Below, one piece after another: positions 16,427 to 25,588 of a stretch of DNA of 64,000 nucleotides; the first letter of the stretch is position 1; every line of letters begins with the position of its first letter. The notes under the pieces were generated by a model. It was not told the DNA's origin and made no database searches. It was given only the letters and a program-made list of their open reading frames with translations. The position numbers were made by a program, and so were the translations under genes. Source of the DNA: an uncultured Chitinophagaceae bacterium (GTDB taxonomy: Bacteria > Bacteroidota > Bacteroidia > Chitinophagales > Chitinophagaceae); contig CAKZFX010000013.1 of NCBI GenBank assembly GCA_936908745.1, positions 62,001 to 126,000 of the forward strand, written 5' to 3'.

Positions 16427-18074
16427 TGCTTGCGATAAAGTTTGGGATTATTATGTTGACACAAGTGCCTGTTACTATACCATTTTCAAAAATATCGGTT
16501 GTTTCGGCAGAAATATTTTTATTATACTGGCTGTTGATAGACGCAATCCTGTTAGCACTAATCCGTGTTCCTTTAGACTGGTATTCGATATGTTGTCTGG
16601 ATTTCATTTGCTCAGCCTGTTTTCTCCCCACGCCATTGTCTTTAATAGTATACAAATAAGTGTTATCAGCTTGTTTGTTCACTTCGACAGATATATGACC
16701 ATGATTGTCTTTTTTATGGCCGATCCCATGCCGCAATGCATTTTCAACGTAAGGTTGTAACAACATGCTTGGCAAGTATATGCCTGACTGTTGAATGGAT
16801 TCTTCAACTGCAATTGAAAATGTAAACTTGTCTTTGAAACGTAACTGTTCAAGGCGCAGGTAAGTAGTGAGATATCTTATTTCAGCCTGGAGGGAGATAA
16901 ATGTATTGGAAGAGTTTTCAAGCGTTTGGCGGATCAGGCTGCTGAAAGCAGTAATATACTGGTTGGCACCTACCACATCATGAGCAATTACAAACGACTG
17001 GATCGAGTTCAGACAATTAAAGATAAAGTGTGGGTTCATCTGTGCCAGTAATGCTTGTTGTTCCAGTTCGGCATACCGGGCTTCTACTTTCCTTTTTTCC
17101 TCCTCTTTTCTTTTATAAGAAGCAATCCTGTTTCTGTAAAGTAAGATGACAATTGTGATAGATAATAAAGCAACGATTGCTTTAAAAAGCCATGTTTGCC
17201 ACCATGCAGGGAGGATAATAATATCAACGGATTGAGTGGGACTTGCTACTCCAAATTTATTGACAGCCTTTATCTCAAATGTATAATCGCCGGGAGGGAG
17301 TGTGGCAAAGTTTACATAATTGTCGGTTGTTAGTTTCCAGTCATCTTCCAGCCCGGTCAGCCTGTAGTAATAGGAAATATCACCAGCAGATTTAAAGGAA
17401 ATGGCCGTGAAGTTGATTTGAATATTCGGTGTATTACGAGGAAATGTATAATAACTGTCTTTTTTGAGTTTAACGCCATTTAGCAGGACGTGCTGAATAT
17501 GAAGCAGGCAAATTGATTTTTCAAGCAATATTTTTTTTTCGAAATAGGTAATTCCGCTGGGAGAACCGATATATACATTTTCGCCAACAACATAAATGGC
17601 GTTAATGAGATTAGAGGGAAGGCCGTTAGCTGAAGTGATGCGGGTAATTGTTTCAGGACCTCCTGCATTTTCAATCCTGTTTAAGCCCTTACTTGTTCCC
17701 AGCCATACGGTAGAACTGTCTATAAACAGGCTCGTACATATATCACTGGTGATGCCGTTTTTTTCTGATATGATTTTTAATATACGGTCGTCTTTTAATT
17801 GTATCAGTCCATACCCGTTTGAAGCAATCCATAGATCGTTATTGCTTCCTTTTTTTATAGCGGCTATTCTCTTACCTAGCACAGGGTGTGTTTTGTGCAG
17901 CTCAACAATATTTTTAGTTCTGGTATCTACCTTTAATAACCCCGCCTCTGTGCCTATATAATAGTCTCCTTTATGAATAACGCCACAGGTTGCCCGTTTT
18001 CTTAGTATTGTATCTTTTATTGCCAGTGTTTCAGGTTCTAACAACAAGACCGCTTTTCCTGTTGATAAAAGCAT
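16419..18074 (-). CDS. LytS-type histidine kinase, C-terminal part of a frameshifted propeller sensor
   Basis: 551 codons starting in the last part of a beta-propeller (NDLWIASNGYGLI, STVWLGTSKGLNRI, ENVYIGSPSGITYF). A triple-tyrosine (Y_Y_Y) domain is at about residues 225-290, one membrane helix at about 295-315 (LFKAIVALLSITIVILLY), and a coiled coil follows. The His_kinase domain has MNPHFIFNCLNSIQSF (phospho-acceptor His) and the HATPase motifs QPYVENALRHG and IKDNGVGRKQ. The part has no signal peptide of its own. The preceding frame at 18031-19275 supplies the missing N-terminus and ends within 44 nt of this frame's ATG, so the two were one gene of about 950 residues. It is coupled to the LytTR regulator by an 8-nt overlap. 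Confidence 0.85.
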   Translation of the reverse strand: MLLSTGKAVLLLEPETLAIKDTILRKRATCGVIHKGDYYIGTEAGLLKVDTRTKNIVELHKTHPVLGKRIAAIKKGSNNDLWIASNGYGLIQLKDDRILKIISEKNGITSDICTSLFIDSSTVWLGTSKGLNRIENAGGPETITRITSANGLPSNLINAIYVVGENVYIGSPSGITYFEKKILLEKSICLLHIQHVLLNGVKLKKDSYYTFPRNTPNIQINFTAISFKSAGDISYYYRLTGLEDDWKLTTDNYVNFATLPPGDYTFEIKAVNKFGVASPTQSVDIIILPAWWQTWLFKAIVALLSITIVILLYRNRIASYKRKEEEKRKVEARYAELEQQALLAQMNPHFIFNCLNSIQSFVIAHDVVGANQYITAFSSLIRQTLENSSNTFISLQAEIRYLTTYLRLEQLRFKDKFTFSIAVEESIQQSGIYLPSMLLQPYVENALRHGIGHKKDNHGHISVEVNKQADNTYLYTIKDNGVGRKQAEQMKSRQHIEYQSKGTRISANRIASINSQYNKNISAETTDIFENGIVTGTCVNIIIPNFIASNG

Positions 18075-19275
18075 TTTTTTTTTCGGAAATGTCTATGTCT
18101 TTAACAGGGAAAATAGGGCTAAATAAGTATTGCTTTTTCTTTCCTTTTTTTAGAAGAAAAGCATCTGTACCAATGAATAAATTATCGTCATTTTGAAAGA
18201 GTGAAAAGATCCTGTTCCTTTTAGAGGATTGGGAAATGGGGTTGCCGGTAAAGGCGAGAAAATGGTCCAGGCTTATGGCCGCATCAACTGTATGCTCAGC
18301 ATTATTTTCAAAAGTATAGAACTTACTCATATCGGAACCCGCATATACTTTTTTATCCCAGCATGCAAAGGAGTAGATACCGTCATGTTCATCTTTGATT
18401 TGCCTGAAGCTGAATGGGAGAAACCTGTAAACGCCATTACCTAGTGTTGCTATCCATAGATTATTTTCGTTATCAATAAAGGCATCACTGAACTTATTTA
18501 TTTTTATTTTATATAGTAACTTACCTGACTCTGCCGAAAAGAAATGCGCATTATTGTCATAGTACACATAATAGATTGTTTTGTCTAAGTTGGCAAAACT
18601 GGCTATGTTCAGCATATATCCCCCCGGAAATAAAAAAATGCGTTCTTTTTTTCGTGAATAGATGACGTTTTGTCCTGCAAGAAAGGGCTCTTTTTCAATT
18701 CTCCCTGTTGCAGAGATAAAATAAGTACTGTCTTCTTTCCTGACTGTTAATAGTGAATCATACGCCCATAGCACTTTACTGTCAGGTGCCAGCATTGGTA
18801 AACTATCAGGTAATGAAATGATATTGGTCCCTTTTATTATGTAGCTTGTTTTATGAGCAAAATAGATAAGACCGGCTGAGGTATTTGAAAAATAAGCACC
18901 ACTTAAAACATCTTCCCTGTATTTTTCCGGGATGGGAAATTTATAAATACTATCATTTTTATAGTAATAGGGAGTATGCGTAAATGGGATAAAAAAAATT
19001 CTCCCGTCATCCGCGCAATGCACTTTAAGAATAGAGTTGTCAGGTAGGCCATCTTTAGTTGTCAGGTTGTCAAAACTCTTTCCATCAAACCGGCTAAGTC
19101 CGTTTTCAGTCGCAAACCAGATGTATCCTTCTTTGTCTTGAGTGATACTATAAACTGTTGAACTGGCTAATCCTTCTTTTTCTGAATAATTGACACTATT
19201 GGGTATTTGCCCGTGTAATGATAAAAAGGGCAGGAGTAAGAAAGAAAGAAAAAAAACTCTTAAAGCAGTCAGCAT
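18031..19275 (-). CDS. N-terminal propeller half of the frameshifted sensor kinase
   Basis: 414 codons: signal peptide at about residues 1-22 (LRVFFLSFLLLPFLSLHGQ), then Reg_prop-type propeller blades, for example SITQDKEGYIWFATENGLSR and DGLPDNSIL, with later blades such as NNLWIATLGNGVYRF. Translation runs into a premature stop after DIDISEKKNAFINRKSG. The coding strand holds an A10 tract at 18083-18074. Removing one A joins SEKK directly to MLLSTGKAVLLL of the downstream frame and restores a normal hybrid. The cause may be a true mutation, a reversible slippage tract or a homopolymer error. The half lies 32 nt after the fucosyltransferase gene, same strand. Confidence 0.8.
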   Translation of the reverse strand: MLTALRVFFLSFLLLPFLSLHGQIPNSVNYSEKEGLASSTVYSITQDKEGYIWFATENGLSRFDGKSFDNLTTKDGLPDNSILKVHCADDGRIFFIPFTHTPYYYKNDSIYKFPIPEKYREDVLSGAYFSNTSAGLIYFAHKTSYIIKGTNIISLPDSLPMLAPDSKVLWAYDSLLTVRKEDSTYFISATGRIEKEPFLAGQNVIYSRKKERIFLFPGGYMLNIASFANLDKTIYYVYYDNNAHFFSAESGKLLYKIKINKFSDAFIDNENNLWIATLGNGVYRFLPFSFRQIKDEHDGIYSFACWDKKVYAGSDMSKFYTFENNAEHTVDAAISLDHFLAFTGNPISQSSKRNRIFSLFQNDDNLFIGTDAFLLKKGKKKQYLFSPIFPVKDIDISEKKNAFINRKSGLVVRT

Positions 19276-19307
19276 TTCAGAAACTCACATTTTCTTAAAT
19301 GTAAGCA

Positions 19308-20162
19308 TTAAATCCGAATCCAATTTTCGGGTAATATGTCCTGTGTGTCTTCAGGACCTTTATTAAACCATTTTTTCGGCCCGATTACCATTTTGCCGGC
19401 ATTATTGTTCAACCAGGCACCCCACCAGCTAAAGCTGCTGTTAGCAATGATATTGTGTTTGCATAAAGACATCAGGTGCAGGTCTTCAAAATGAGTGCGG
19501 CTATGATACCTGGAAACAAATACAGCACCGGGTATGGCAAAGTTTTCTTTTACCCATTCTATATCATCGGAAAAAAAATAAAAAACAGCATCGGGATGTT
19601 GTTGCAAAACCGTTTCGATGGCTTGTTGATAATAAGAGATATCAAGGATGCCATGTAAAGTAAGCACTTTTTTATTTTTATAATCGCCGCGCCGGATGTG
19701 AACAGATACACTGGTTGTGTTTCTGATGCTGGCAGCGACTTCTTCAATCCCTGTTAAAAGTTCAGATTTGATGGCAAACTCTTTTCGAATGGTATTGGCA
19801 GCCGGAGCAAAGTATTTTTCACTTTGAAAATAGCCCTTCAGGTAAACATCCGGCCCGATTTTCTCAAAACTTTTATCATAATGAAAGAAGTGTTCGCGGT
19901 GATAGGTCCGCTTCTTTTTGGGCTTGAGGTATTGCCAGGCTTTCGAAATATTTGAAGACGGCTTTAGTAGCTTGATTTCATCCTCGTTGGCAATACCAAA
20001 ATGAGTATTTAGTTGGGAAAGGTCAAAATTCCTGAGATCATAATTTTTAAATTCAGAAATGTCCAGTTTCAAAGCTTGCTGGTGTTTTTCAGCAATGGTT
20101 CTGCCTGCAGCATATTGGAACAGCTGGTTGCCAAGTCCTCCGAATATGTGAACTATAATCAT
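19308..20162 (-). CDS. Alpha-1,2-fucosyltransferase (GT11)
   Basis: 284 residues from the ATG at 20162, GT11 family, which transfers fucose from GDP-fucose in alpha-1,2 linkage to a galactose-containing acceptor. The N-terminus MIIVHIFGGLGNQLFQYAAG is the family signature. SVHIRRGDYKN at about residues 160-170 is the conserved HxRRxDY nucleotide-sugar site, and NSSFSWWGAWLN near residue 240 is the third motif. The start overlaps the stop of the upstream methyltransferase as ATGA, indicating coupling. The donor can be made by the GDP-fucose synthase encoded at 21718 in the same locus. It probably decorates a surface polysaccharide or O-antigen. Confidence 0.93.
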   Translation of the reverse strand: MIIVHIFGGLGNQLFQYAAGRTIAEKHQQALKLDISEFKNYDLRNFDLSQLNTHFGIANEDEIKLLKPSSNISKAWQYLKPKKKRTYHREHFFHYDKSFEKIGPDVYLKGYFQSEKYFAPAANTIRKEFAIKSELLTGIEEVAASIRNTTSVSVHIRRGDYKNKKVLTLHGILDISYYQQAIETVLQQHPDAVFYFFSDDIEWVKENFAIPGAVFVSRYHSRTHFEDLHLMSLCKHNIIANSSFSWWGAWLNNNAGKMVIGPKKWFNKGPEDTQDILPENWIRI

Positions 20163-20896
20163 TTTTTCCTTGCAAATACATGAACGCCGAAGCAAAGCAG
20201 TTCCGATGAACCTTTATCTTTTTTTGATAGTTTTTGAAGTAACTGCAGATTCAGCTGAATGAGAATCCTGTGAAAAATGGATATTCCTTTACCTGTATAT
20301 TTTTTTGCAATTGATTTAATACGCCTGTTTTCCTGGGCAACAAACTCAAAAAAATTCCCATTAAAATCTAATATTTCAATTCCAAACCCATTTTCAGGCA
20401 GGTGTTTTTCGTAAAAAAAGCGACTTAAACCAGAAGCAAAATGATACGGAGCAAAATGAGTAAGGCTTGCAAACGGGCTTGTGATAAGCAAATATCCACC
20501 CGGTTTTACCAATCGCTTAAACTCCTTTATAACAGCAACAGGGTCGGGGACATGCTCCAGTACTTCCGTACACATGATCGCATCTACTGAATGGTCGGGA
20601 AGAGGAATACTTGTTATATCTGATACGATATCAAGACCATCATTATCCCATTTACCTGTCTGCAGGCCAATTTCCCCTTCACCGCTATATTGTCCAAAAT
20701 CCTGGGCAATATAGTTTAGGTGACCGCAGAATTTTTTAAACTGCCGCTCGCCGGCACCTGCATCAAGAAGGGTAAGACCAGCCGGTATTTTTTTTAAAGT
20801 GGCCTCAATCCAATTTACTCTCGTTTCTTCGTTTAATGTACCAACTTTCAGCATACTATAAATTCTATTTTTTAAACCAAAAGCACCCGCAGCCAT
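20159..20896 (-). CDS. Class I SAM methyltransferase in glycan locus
   Basis: 245 residues (an ATG at 20854, 10 nt after the upstream stop, is an equally good start and removes 14 residues). Methyltransf_11-type core: LLDAGAGERQFKKF for motif I at about residues 42-55, SVDAIMCTEVLEHVPDPVAV at about 103-122, and LVKPGGYLLITSPFASLTH for post-motif II. Such enzymes in polysaccharide clusters methylate sugars or cap chains. No substrate can be read from the sequence. The gene overlaps both neighbours (DUF268 and GT11), consistent with one operon. Confidence 0.85.
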   Translation of the reverse strand: MAAGAFGLKNRIYSMLKVGTLNEETRVNWIEATLKKIPAGLTLLDAGAGERQFKKFCGHLNYIAQDFGQYSGEGEIGLQTGKWDNDGLDIVSDITSIPLPDHSVDAIMCTEVLEHVPDPVAVIKEFKRLVKPGGYLLITSPFASLTHFAPYHFASGLSRFFYEKHLPENGFGIEILDFNGNFFEFVAQENRRIKSIAKKYTGKGISIFHRILIQLNLQLLQKLSKKDKGSSELLCFGVHVFARKK

Positions 20897-21611
20897 ATTT
20901 TTGATCAGCTACAAGCGATGGTGATGCATTATTAATCAATCCACCGGAATCAGGGATGAGCGAAAATTCTTTTAACGTCAACGGTGAAAAATACTGTACT
21001 ATCTGTTCAAAGCTATAAATACGGTGAGCATTGAATTGAACAGTGGGTTGTCCTACTGGCGTTACAAATAACAGGTCGCCACCGGGTTTTAATACTCTTA
21101 CCAATTCTGCAATCGCCTTCAGGTCACCTTCTGCATCCAGCGGATCGCCATAGCGCCCAAGACCAATATGTTCAACTGTATGCATACAGGACAACGATTC
21201 AACCGAATCGGTGTCAAAAGGCAATTTTTGCAGGTCGGCAAAACCGGATGAATAATCCGTAAGAAATATATCTGCCGGGCGATAATCATAAAATTTTACC
21301 GGGATAAACGCCGAGATCATCGTTCCAAAATAAAGGATCGACGAAATGTCAACGTGCTCGGCAGGTCTGGTTTGAGCTAAAATTCTTGCAGCCCAGGCCG
21401 GGTGATAGGTATAATGCTGATCAAATGGTGTGCTTTGCAGTTTGTCGGTAAGGCATGGATAAGTGTCTTTGAAACGAACTTTTGCCCTGTGACTGTTCAT
21501 CTTTTTGAAACGGGAAAATTCACCACAAAACTGAAAGAAACGGACAATGCGCCGGGGAAACATAACCAGGATGTTTTTTCCTGCTCGTATAAAGTAAGAT
21601 TTCCAGTACAT
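20865..21611 (-). CDS. DUF268 family methyltransferase-like protein
   Basis: 248 residues matching the DUF268 family, a methyltransferase-like fold common in surface-glycan clusters. Characteristic segments are LYFGTMISAFIPVKFYDYRP, LSCMHTVEHIGLGRYGDPLD at about residues 140-159 (the hallmark EHIGLGRYGDPLD) and VLKPGGDLLFVTPVGQP. The N-terminus is basic and aromatic (AGKNILVMFPRRIVRFFQF) and may associate with the membrane. First gene of the minus-strand trio DUF268, methyltransferase, GT11, and divergent from fcl. Confidence 0.88.
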   Translation of the reverse strand: MYWKSYFIRAGKNILVMFPRRIVRFFQFCGEFSRFKKMNSHRAKVRFKDTYPCLTDKLQSTPFDQHYTYHPAWAARILAQTRPAEHVDISSILYFGTMISAFIPVKFYDYRPADIFLTDYSSGFADLQKLPFDTDSVESLSCMHTVEHIGLGRYGDPLDAEGDLKAIAELVRVLKPGGDLLFVTPVGQPTVQFNAHRIYSFEQIVQYFSPLTLKEFSLIPDSGGLINNASPSLVADQKYGCGCFWFKK

Positions 21612-21621
21612 AGAATGAAAG

Positions 21622-21639
21622 GGCTGCCAGCGGGCAGCC
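21622..21639. other. Hairpin between the divergent DUF268 and fcl genes
   Basis: GGCTGCC (21622-21628) and GGCAGCC (21633-21639) are perfect complements around a 4-nt AGCG loop. No T-run follows. It lies between two divergent starts, so an operator or transcript leader structure is possible. Confidence 0.45.
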
Positions 21640-21649
21640 GAAAAGGTTT

Positions 21650-21657
21650 TACCTTTG
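21650..21657 (+). promoter_or_regulatory. Candidate -7 promoter box for fcl (TACCTTTG)
   Basis: Full match to TANNTTTG, about 60 nt upstream of the fcl start codon. No TTG is seen at the -33 distance. Confidence 0.4.
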
Positions 21658-21717
21658 CGAAAATAAGGGAAGTCTTTTAAGTGGATTCCTGAACTTTAGT
21701 TAAACAGATTTTATCGT

Positions 21718-22650
21718 ATGGAAAGGAAGTCAAAAGTATATGTGGCCGGGCATAATGGAATGGTGGGTGCTGCTATTATGAGAAAGCTCCGCCAAGAAGG
21801 TTTTGATACTATAATTACCCGGTCGTCAAAAGAACTGGACCTTCGCAACCAGCAGGCCGTGATGGATTTTTTTGAAAAAGAGAAACCGGAATATGTATTT
21901 ATAGCGGCGGCAAAAGTGGGCGGTATTTTGGCCAACAACAGCCTGCGGGCTGAGTTTATATACGACAATATCCAGATTGCGGCTAATATTATACACGCGG
22001 CCTGGGTTTATAAAGTGACAAAGCTCCTGTATCTCGGCAGCTCTTGTATCTATCCAAAATTTGCTCCCCAGCCTTTAAAGGAAGAAAGCCTGCTTACGGG
22101 CTTTTTGGAGCCAACCAATGAGCCTTATGCCATCGCGAAAATTGCAGGAATTAAATTGTGTGAAGCGTACCGTGACCAGTATGGTTGCAATTTTATCGCT
22201 GCCATGCCAACCAATCTGTATGGGCAAGGTGATAGCTATCATCCGCAATATTCTCATGTATTGCCAGCTATGCTCAGGAAGTTTCATGAGGCAAAAGAAA
22301 ATAATGCCTCTTTTGTAGAAATATGGGGAACGGGCAAGCCATTCCGTGAATTTATGTATGTGGATGACCTGGCTGACGCCTGCTATTTCCTGATGCAGTC
22401 CTACAATGACCGTTTATTTATGAATGTGGGCACAGGTGAGGAACTGACAATTGCTGACCTAGCCCGGACAGTGAAACGAATAACAGGATTTGCAGGGGAA
22501 TTGAAATTTGATGACAGCAAACCTGATGGAACACCCCGCAAGCTGATGGACAGTTCAAAACTGCACCAGTTAGGATGGAAGCATAAAATATCGCTGGAAG
22601 AGGGGATTAAAAAAGCCTACCAGTTTTTCCTGGAAGAGGTAAAAGCATGA
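21718..22650 (+). CDS. fcl: GDP-L-fucose synthase
   Basis: Fcl/WcaG epimerises and reduces GDP-4-keto-6-deoxy-mannose to GDP-L-fucose using NADPH. 310 residues, extended SDR fold. The nucleotide-binding motif VYVAGHNGMVGAAIM is at about residues 7-21. The family-specific LLYLGSSCIYPKFAPQP contains the catalytic Ser, and EPYAIAKIAGIKLCEAY near residues 135-151 contains the catalytic YxxxK. NLYGQGDSYHPQYSHVLPA also matches. It is the only plus-strand gene in the glycan locus, convergent with a GT2 gene (4 nt between stops). The preceding enzyme Gmd is not in the window. The product would supply the GT11 fucosyltransferase. Confidence 0.95.
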   Translation: MERKSKVYVAGHNGMVGAAIMRKLRQEGFDTIITRSSKELDLRNQQAVMDFFEKEKPEYVFIAAAKVGGILANNSLRAEFIYDNIQIAANIIHAAWVYKVTKLLYLGSSCIYPKFAPQPLKEESLLTGFLEPTNEPYAIAKIAGIKLCEAYRDQYGCNFIAAMPTNLYGQGDSYHPQYSHVLPAMLRKFHEAKENNASFVEIWGTGKPFREFMYVDDLADACYFLMQSYNDRLFMNVGTGEELTIADLARTVKRITGFAGELKFDDSKPDGTPRKLMDSSKLHQLGWKHKISLEEGIKKAYQFFLEEVKA

Positions 22651-22654
22651 CGAA

Positions 22655-23569
22655 TTAGTACCAAAGACGGGCTTTTACTTTTTTCAGGTAGTCAAGTGTA
22701 TCCTTATTGATGACTGTTCTTTTTTCTTTTCCGGGAATAGCGAAAACTTCTTTCCAGCCTTTAAAAAAACCCGGCAGGTTAAATCCAGTTTTCTTTAAGT
22801 ATTCAAAAGACCATAAAATGGCCGTACTATAAAAATATTTTTTGGGTAAATAGCGGTAAGCTACTTTGCTTTTGTTTACCCACATCATACGCAATTTTTC
22901 TTTTTTGGACTTCCTGCCTAGGGGCGATTCTTTATGAAGCATTATTATCTTGTCAGAATAAACTATAGAATACCCTGCATTTAACAGCCGATAACTTAAA
23001 TCATATTCCTCCATCCCATAAAAGAAATCTGCGGGATAGCTGCCTAATTGTTCCATTACGCTGCGCTTCACCGCATGAGCCCCACCGGCATAAAAGTACG
23101 TTTCAAAAAAAGATTTGTCTTTGTATTCGTTGAATCGCTTATGAGGTAAAGCATTTGCCTGCATTTGCAGGTTTTCGTAGTACAGGACTTTGAATGAGAT
23201 GATCGCTTTCGGTCTTTCGGTAGTATGGGTTTCAAATTCAGCGAGCAGGTTGATAAGGCAATCCTTGTTTTGCAACACAGCATCATCATCCAGCATAATG
23301 ATAACAGGAGCCTTCCCTTTTTTCAGGGCATAATTCCTGCCTTTAGCCACACCAAGATTTTCCGGTGCATCAAAATAACGAAAGGGTATTGACGTGGTGG
23401 ACGCAATATAGTTTCTGACATGCTGATAATCGTCTGTTGAGCAATTATTCACCACAATCACTTCTTCCAATAAGTCTGCAGCTTTATCAAGAGTACTGAT
23501 ATTCTGAAGCAGCTCCAGCATGTCTGCGGGACGGTTATAAGTGATGATTATAAAGCTAAGTGGTTTCAA
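22655..23569 (-). CDS. Glycosyltransferase family 2
   Basis: 304-residue GT-A inverting glycosyltransferase. The N-terminus LSFIIITYNRPADMLELLQN starts the nucleotide-binding fold. VIVVNNCSTDD, YFDAPENLGVAKGRNYAL and VIIMLDDDAVLQNKD (DxD-type metal site near residue 100) follow, with FYGMEEYDLSYRLLNAGYSI as the acceptor/ExD block. No membrane helices, so a peripheral enzyme at the cytoplasmic face. Overlaps the GT4 gene upstream by 4 nt. Sugar specificity is not deducible. Confidence 0.9.
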   Translation of the reverse strand: MKPLSFIIITYNRPADMLELLQNISTLDKAADLLEEVIVVNNCSTDDYQHVRNYIASTTSIPFRYFDAPENLGVAKGRNYALKKGKAPVIIMLDDDAVLQNKDCLINLLAEFETHTTERPKAIISFKVLYYENLQMQANALPHKRFNEYKDKSFFETYFYAGGAHAVKRSVMEQLGSYPADFFYGMEEYDLSYRLLNAGYSIVYSDKIIMLHKESPLGRKSKKEKLRMMWVNKSKVAYRYLPKKYFYSTAILWSFEYLKKTGFNLPGFFKGWKEVFAIPGKEKRTVINKDTLDYLKKVKARLWY

Positions 23570-24768
23570 ATAGTCGGGTTTAGAACTTGCCTGTAAGCTT
23601 CTGAAAATTGCTCCATTCCAAAATTTTCTTTTGCATAAGCTGCTGCTGCCGCTGATTGCCCGGCAAGCATGGAAAGATTACCGGATAGTGACAAAATTAG
23701 GTCAGAACCTTCTTCTATAATTTTTTGTTCATTCTCTATTGAAGAAAAAAGATGTCCATTCTTCCCCGGGTGGATATGATACGGGATATCGCCGACAGGG
23801 GTTGCAACAGGTACTGCCTCATGCAACATGGCTTCAATGATAACCATTGGGAAACCTTCTGTTGATGAAGTGAGCAAAAGCACAGAAGCCTTTTCATAGA
23901 TGGCGCTGACAACATCCGGATTGTTCTGGTTGCCATAAAAATGTATAAAAGGAAAATTTTCCTGCTTTAAAACGCCTGAGACATCTCCCAGTATTTCAAA
24001 CCGGATGGCTGGGTTCTGCGAATGTACTTTCTCTGCTATGGCGCTTACCAGGTGAAGCCTTTTTTCAACACCGCCTCTGCCGACATATAAAACAGTAAAG
24101 GGCGAAAATGTTTTATGTTTCGTAATAAGTGGTGCTTTTACTGCATTTGGGATATAGACTATTTTTTTTAAGAACGATTCAGGAATCTGCAATTGTTTAT
24201 AAAGGACCTCGTGATCTTTTATCCGTTGCCGGCTGATCATAACCGTAGTGCTGATAAATGGAAGGAAGGGAGTGCGGATATAAGAGAAACTGTTCAACGA
24301 ATGAATAAGCTCTACCTGTTTGATATTTTTATTGACCCACGGCGAAATCTTATAGGCAAAGTTGCATTGACCGTTAAAGACAACTGGTTTGTTTTTTTGC
24401 CGGTTCATGCCGCCTGTGATGATTCCGCGGAAAATAAGATTCAGAAAGTACAGCCATTTATTATCTGTGTATTTTGATATGTCTTTAATAGTAAAACCCG
24501 TTGATTCAAATTCTTTTAAAAAAAGGTCGTTGTGCGATTTTTTGGTGAAATAGATGATGGCATTTGTTCCTTTAAAAACCTGTGCTACCTGGGCATGCAC
24601 TTTTTCGGCCCCGCCGATATGATAAAAAGGGAAGAGGAAGTAAATATCGTACTCTTTTTTCGCGGAAAATAATAGTGACAACAGGCGGCCAATAAGAATA
24701 AACGGGAAGATGAAAATGCCTTCAATTCTTCGTTTGACGAGCAATGTGTTATAGTGAAGCTTTTTCAA
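23566..24768 (-). CDS. Glycosyltransferase family 4
   Basis: 400-residue GT-B retaining glycosyltransferase. The N-terminus has a hydrophobic or amphipathic stretch (IFIFPFILIGRLLSLLFSA) that may tether it to the membrane. Then YDIYFLFPFYHIGGAEKVHA carries the conserved GGAE of this group. The C-terminal Glycos_transf_1 domain has FTVLYVGRGGVEKRLHL at about residues 227-243 and SVLLLTSSTEGFPMVIIEAM at about 310-329 (EX7E-type site). Overlaps neighbours by 4 nt on each side or nearly so, as part of a tight operon. Confidence 0.9.
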   Translation of the reverse strand: MKKLHYNTLLVKRRIEGIFIFPFILIGRLLSLLFSAKKEYDIYFLFPFYHIGGAEKVHAQVAQVFKGTNAIIYFTKKSHNDLFLKEFESTGFTIKDISKYTDNKWLYFLNLIFRGIITGGMNRQKNKPVVFNGQCNFAYKISPWVNKNIKQVELIHSLNSFSYIRTPFLPFISTTVMISRQRIKDHEVLYKQLQIPESFLKKIVYIPNAVKAPLITKHKTFSPFTVLYVGRGGVEKRLHLVSAIAEKVHSQNPAIRFEILGDVSGVLKQENFPFIHFYGNQNNPDVVSAIYEKASVLLLTSSTEGFPMVIIEAMLHEAVPVATPVGDIPYHIHPGKNGHLFSSIENEQKIIEEGSDLILSLSGNLSMLAGQSAAAAAYAKENFGMEQFSEAYRQVLNPTI

Positions 24769-25586
24769 GAAACGATTTTGCTTTTAACAAACTTAGCGAT
24801 CCCTTTTATAATATCCAGTCCCATATTAACCATAACGATTAACAAAAAGGAGCTCATTTTGCCAGCCTTTAATTCATTGGCGATGAATTTTCTTTTCATG
24901 GCCGCATGCTTAAAAAAGAAGTTGCTTTTTTTCAGAATAGCGCCGCTTATAGACGAACTATGCACACGGTATTCTAATAGTATCGCAGGTGATTTTTCGA
25001 TACGATGGCCGCTATTCAATAGCCTCAGCCAAAGATCATAGTCTTCGATATTTGGCTGATATTCTTTGTACCGGAATTCCTTCAGAACAGACGAACGGAT
25101 CAACACAGACGGATGCGCCAGGCAGTTTTCTTTTGGCATTTTGCGCCGGATAGCTTTCCAACTGGTTGTTTGTGCATCTAATGGCCAATCTTTAGCAGGC
25201 TCGCCCTTTTCGTTAACCTGTTTAATAACAGAACCGGCGACAGACAATTGATCATCCTGCTCAAGCATTTTTTTTTGCGTGGCAAACCTTTCAGGCAGAC
25301 AAATATCATCCGCATCCATTCTTGCAATATAAATGCCCTTCGCATGGTCAATGCCCCGGTTGAGCGTATAGATCAGCTTGCTGTTTTTCTCATTTTTAAG
25401 ATAAACAATCCGGGGGTCATTATACGATTGTATAATCTCTTCACTATTATCCGTAGAGCCGTCATTGATAATGATAAACTCAAAATCCCTGTATGTCTGG
25501 TTTAACACACTTTCAATAGCCTCTCGCAGGTATACTGCCGCATTGTAAACCGGCATTATCACACTTATGACAGGCGATTCGTTCAT
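24765..25586 (-). CDS. Glycosyltransferase family 2
   Basis: 273 residues from the ATG at 25586, chosen because it lies 2 nt after the YfhO stop. An upstream ATG at 25619 would overlap that gene by 31 nt. GT-A fold: VISVIMPVYNAAVYLREAIE, EFIIINDGSTDNSEEII and IYIARMDADDICLPERF (DxD site) are textbook GT2 blocks, and CLAHPSVLIRSSVLKE and EDYDLWLRLLNSGH complete it. The C-terminus ends in a hydrophobic stretch (SSFLLIVMVNMGLDIIKGIA) suggesting membrane association. Likely adds a sugar to a lipid-linked repeat unit. Confidence 0.92.
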   Translation of the reverse strand: MNESPVISVIMPVYNAAVYLREAIESVLNQTYRDFEFIIINDGSTDNSEEIIQSYNDPRIVYLKNEKNSKLIYTLNRGIDHAKGIYIARMDADDICLPERFATQKKMLEQDDQLSVAGSVIKQVNEKGEPAKDWPLDAQTTSWKAIRRKMPKENCLAHPSVLIRSSVLKEFRYKEYQPNIEDYDLWLRLLNSGHRIEKSPAILLEYRVHSSSISGAILKKSNFFFKHAAMKRKFIANELKAGKMSSFLLIVMVNMGLDIIKGIAKFVKSKIVS

Positions 25587-25588
25587 CC

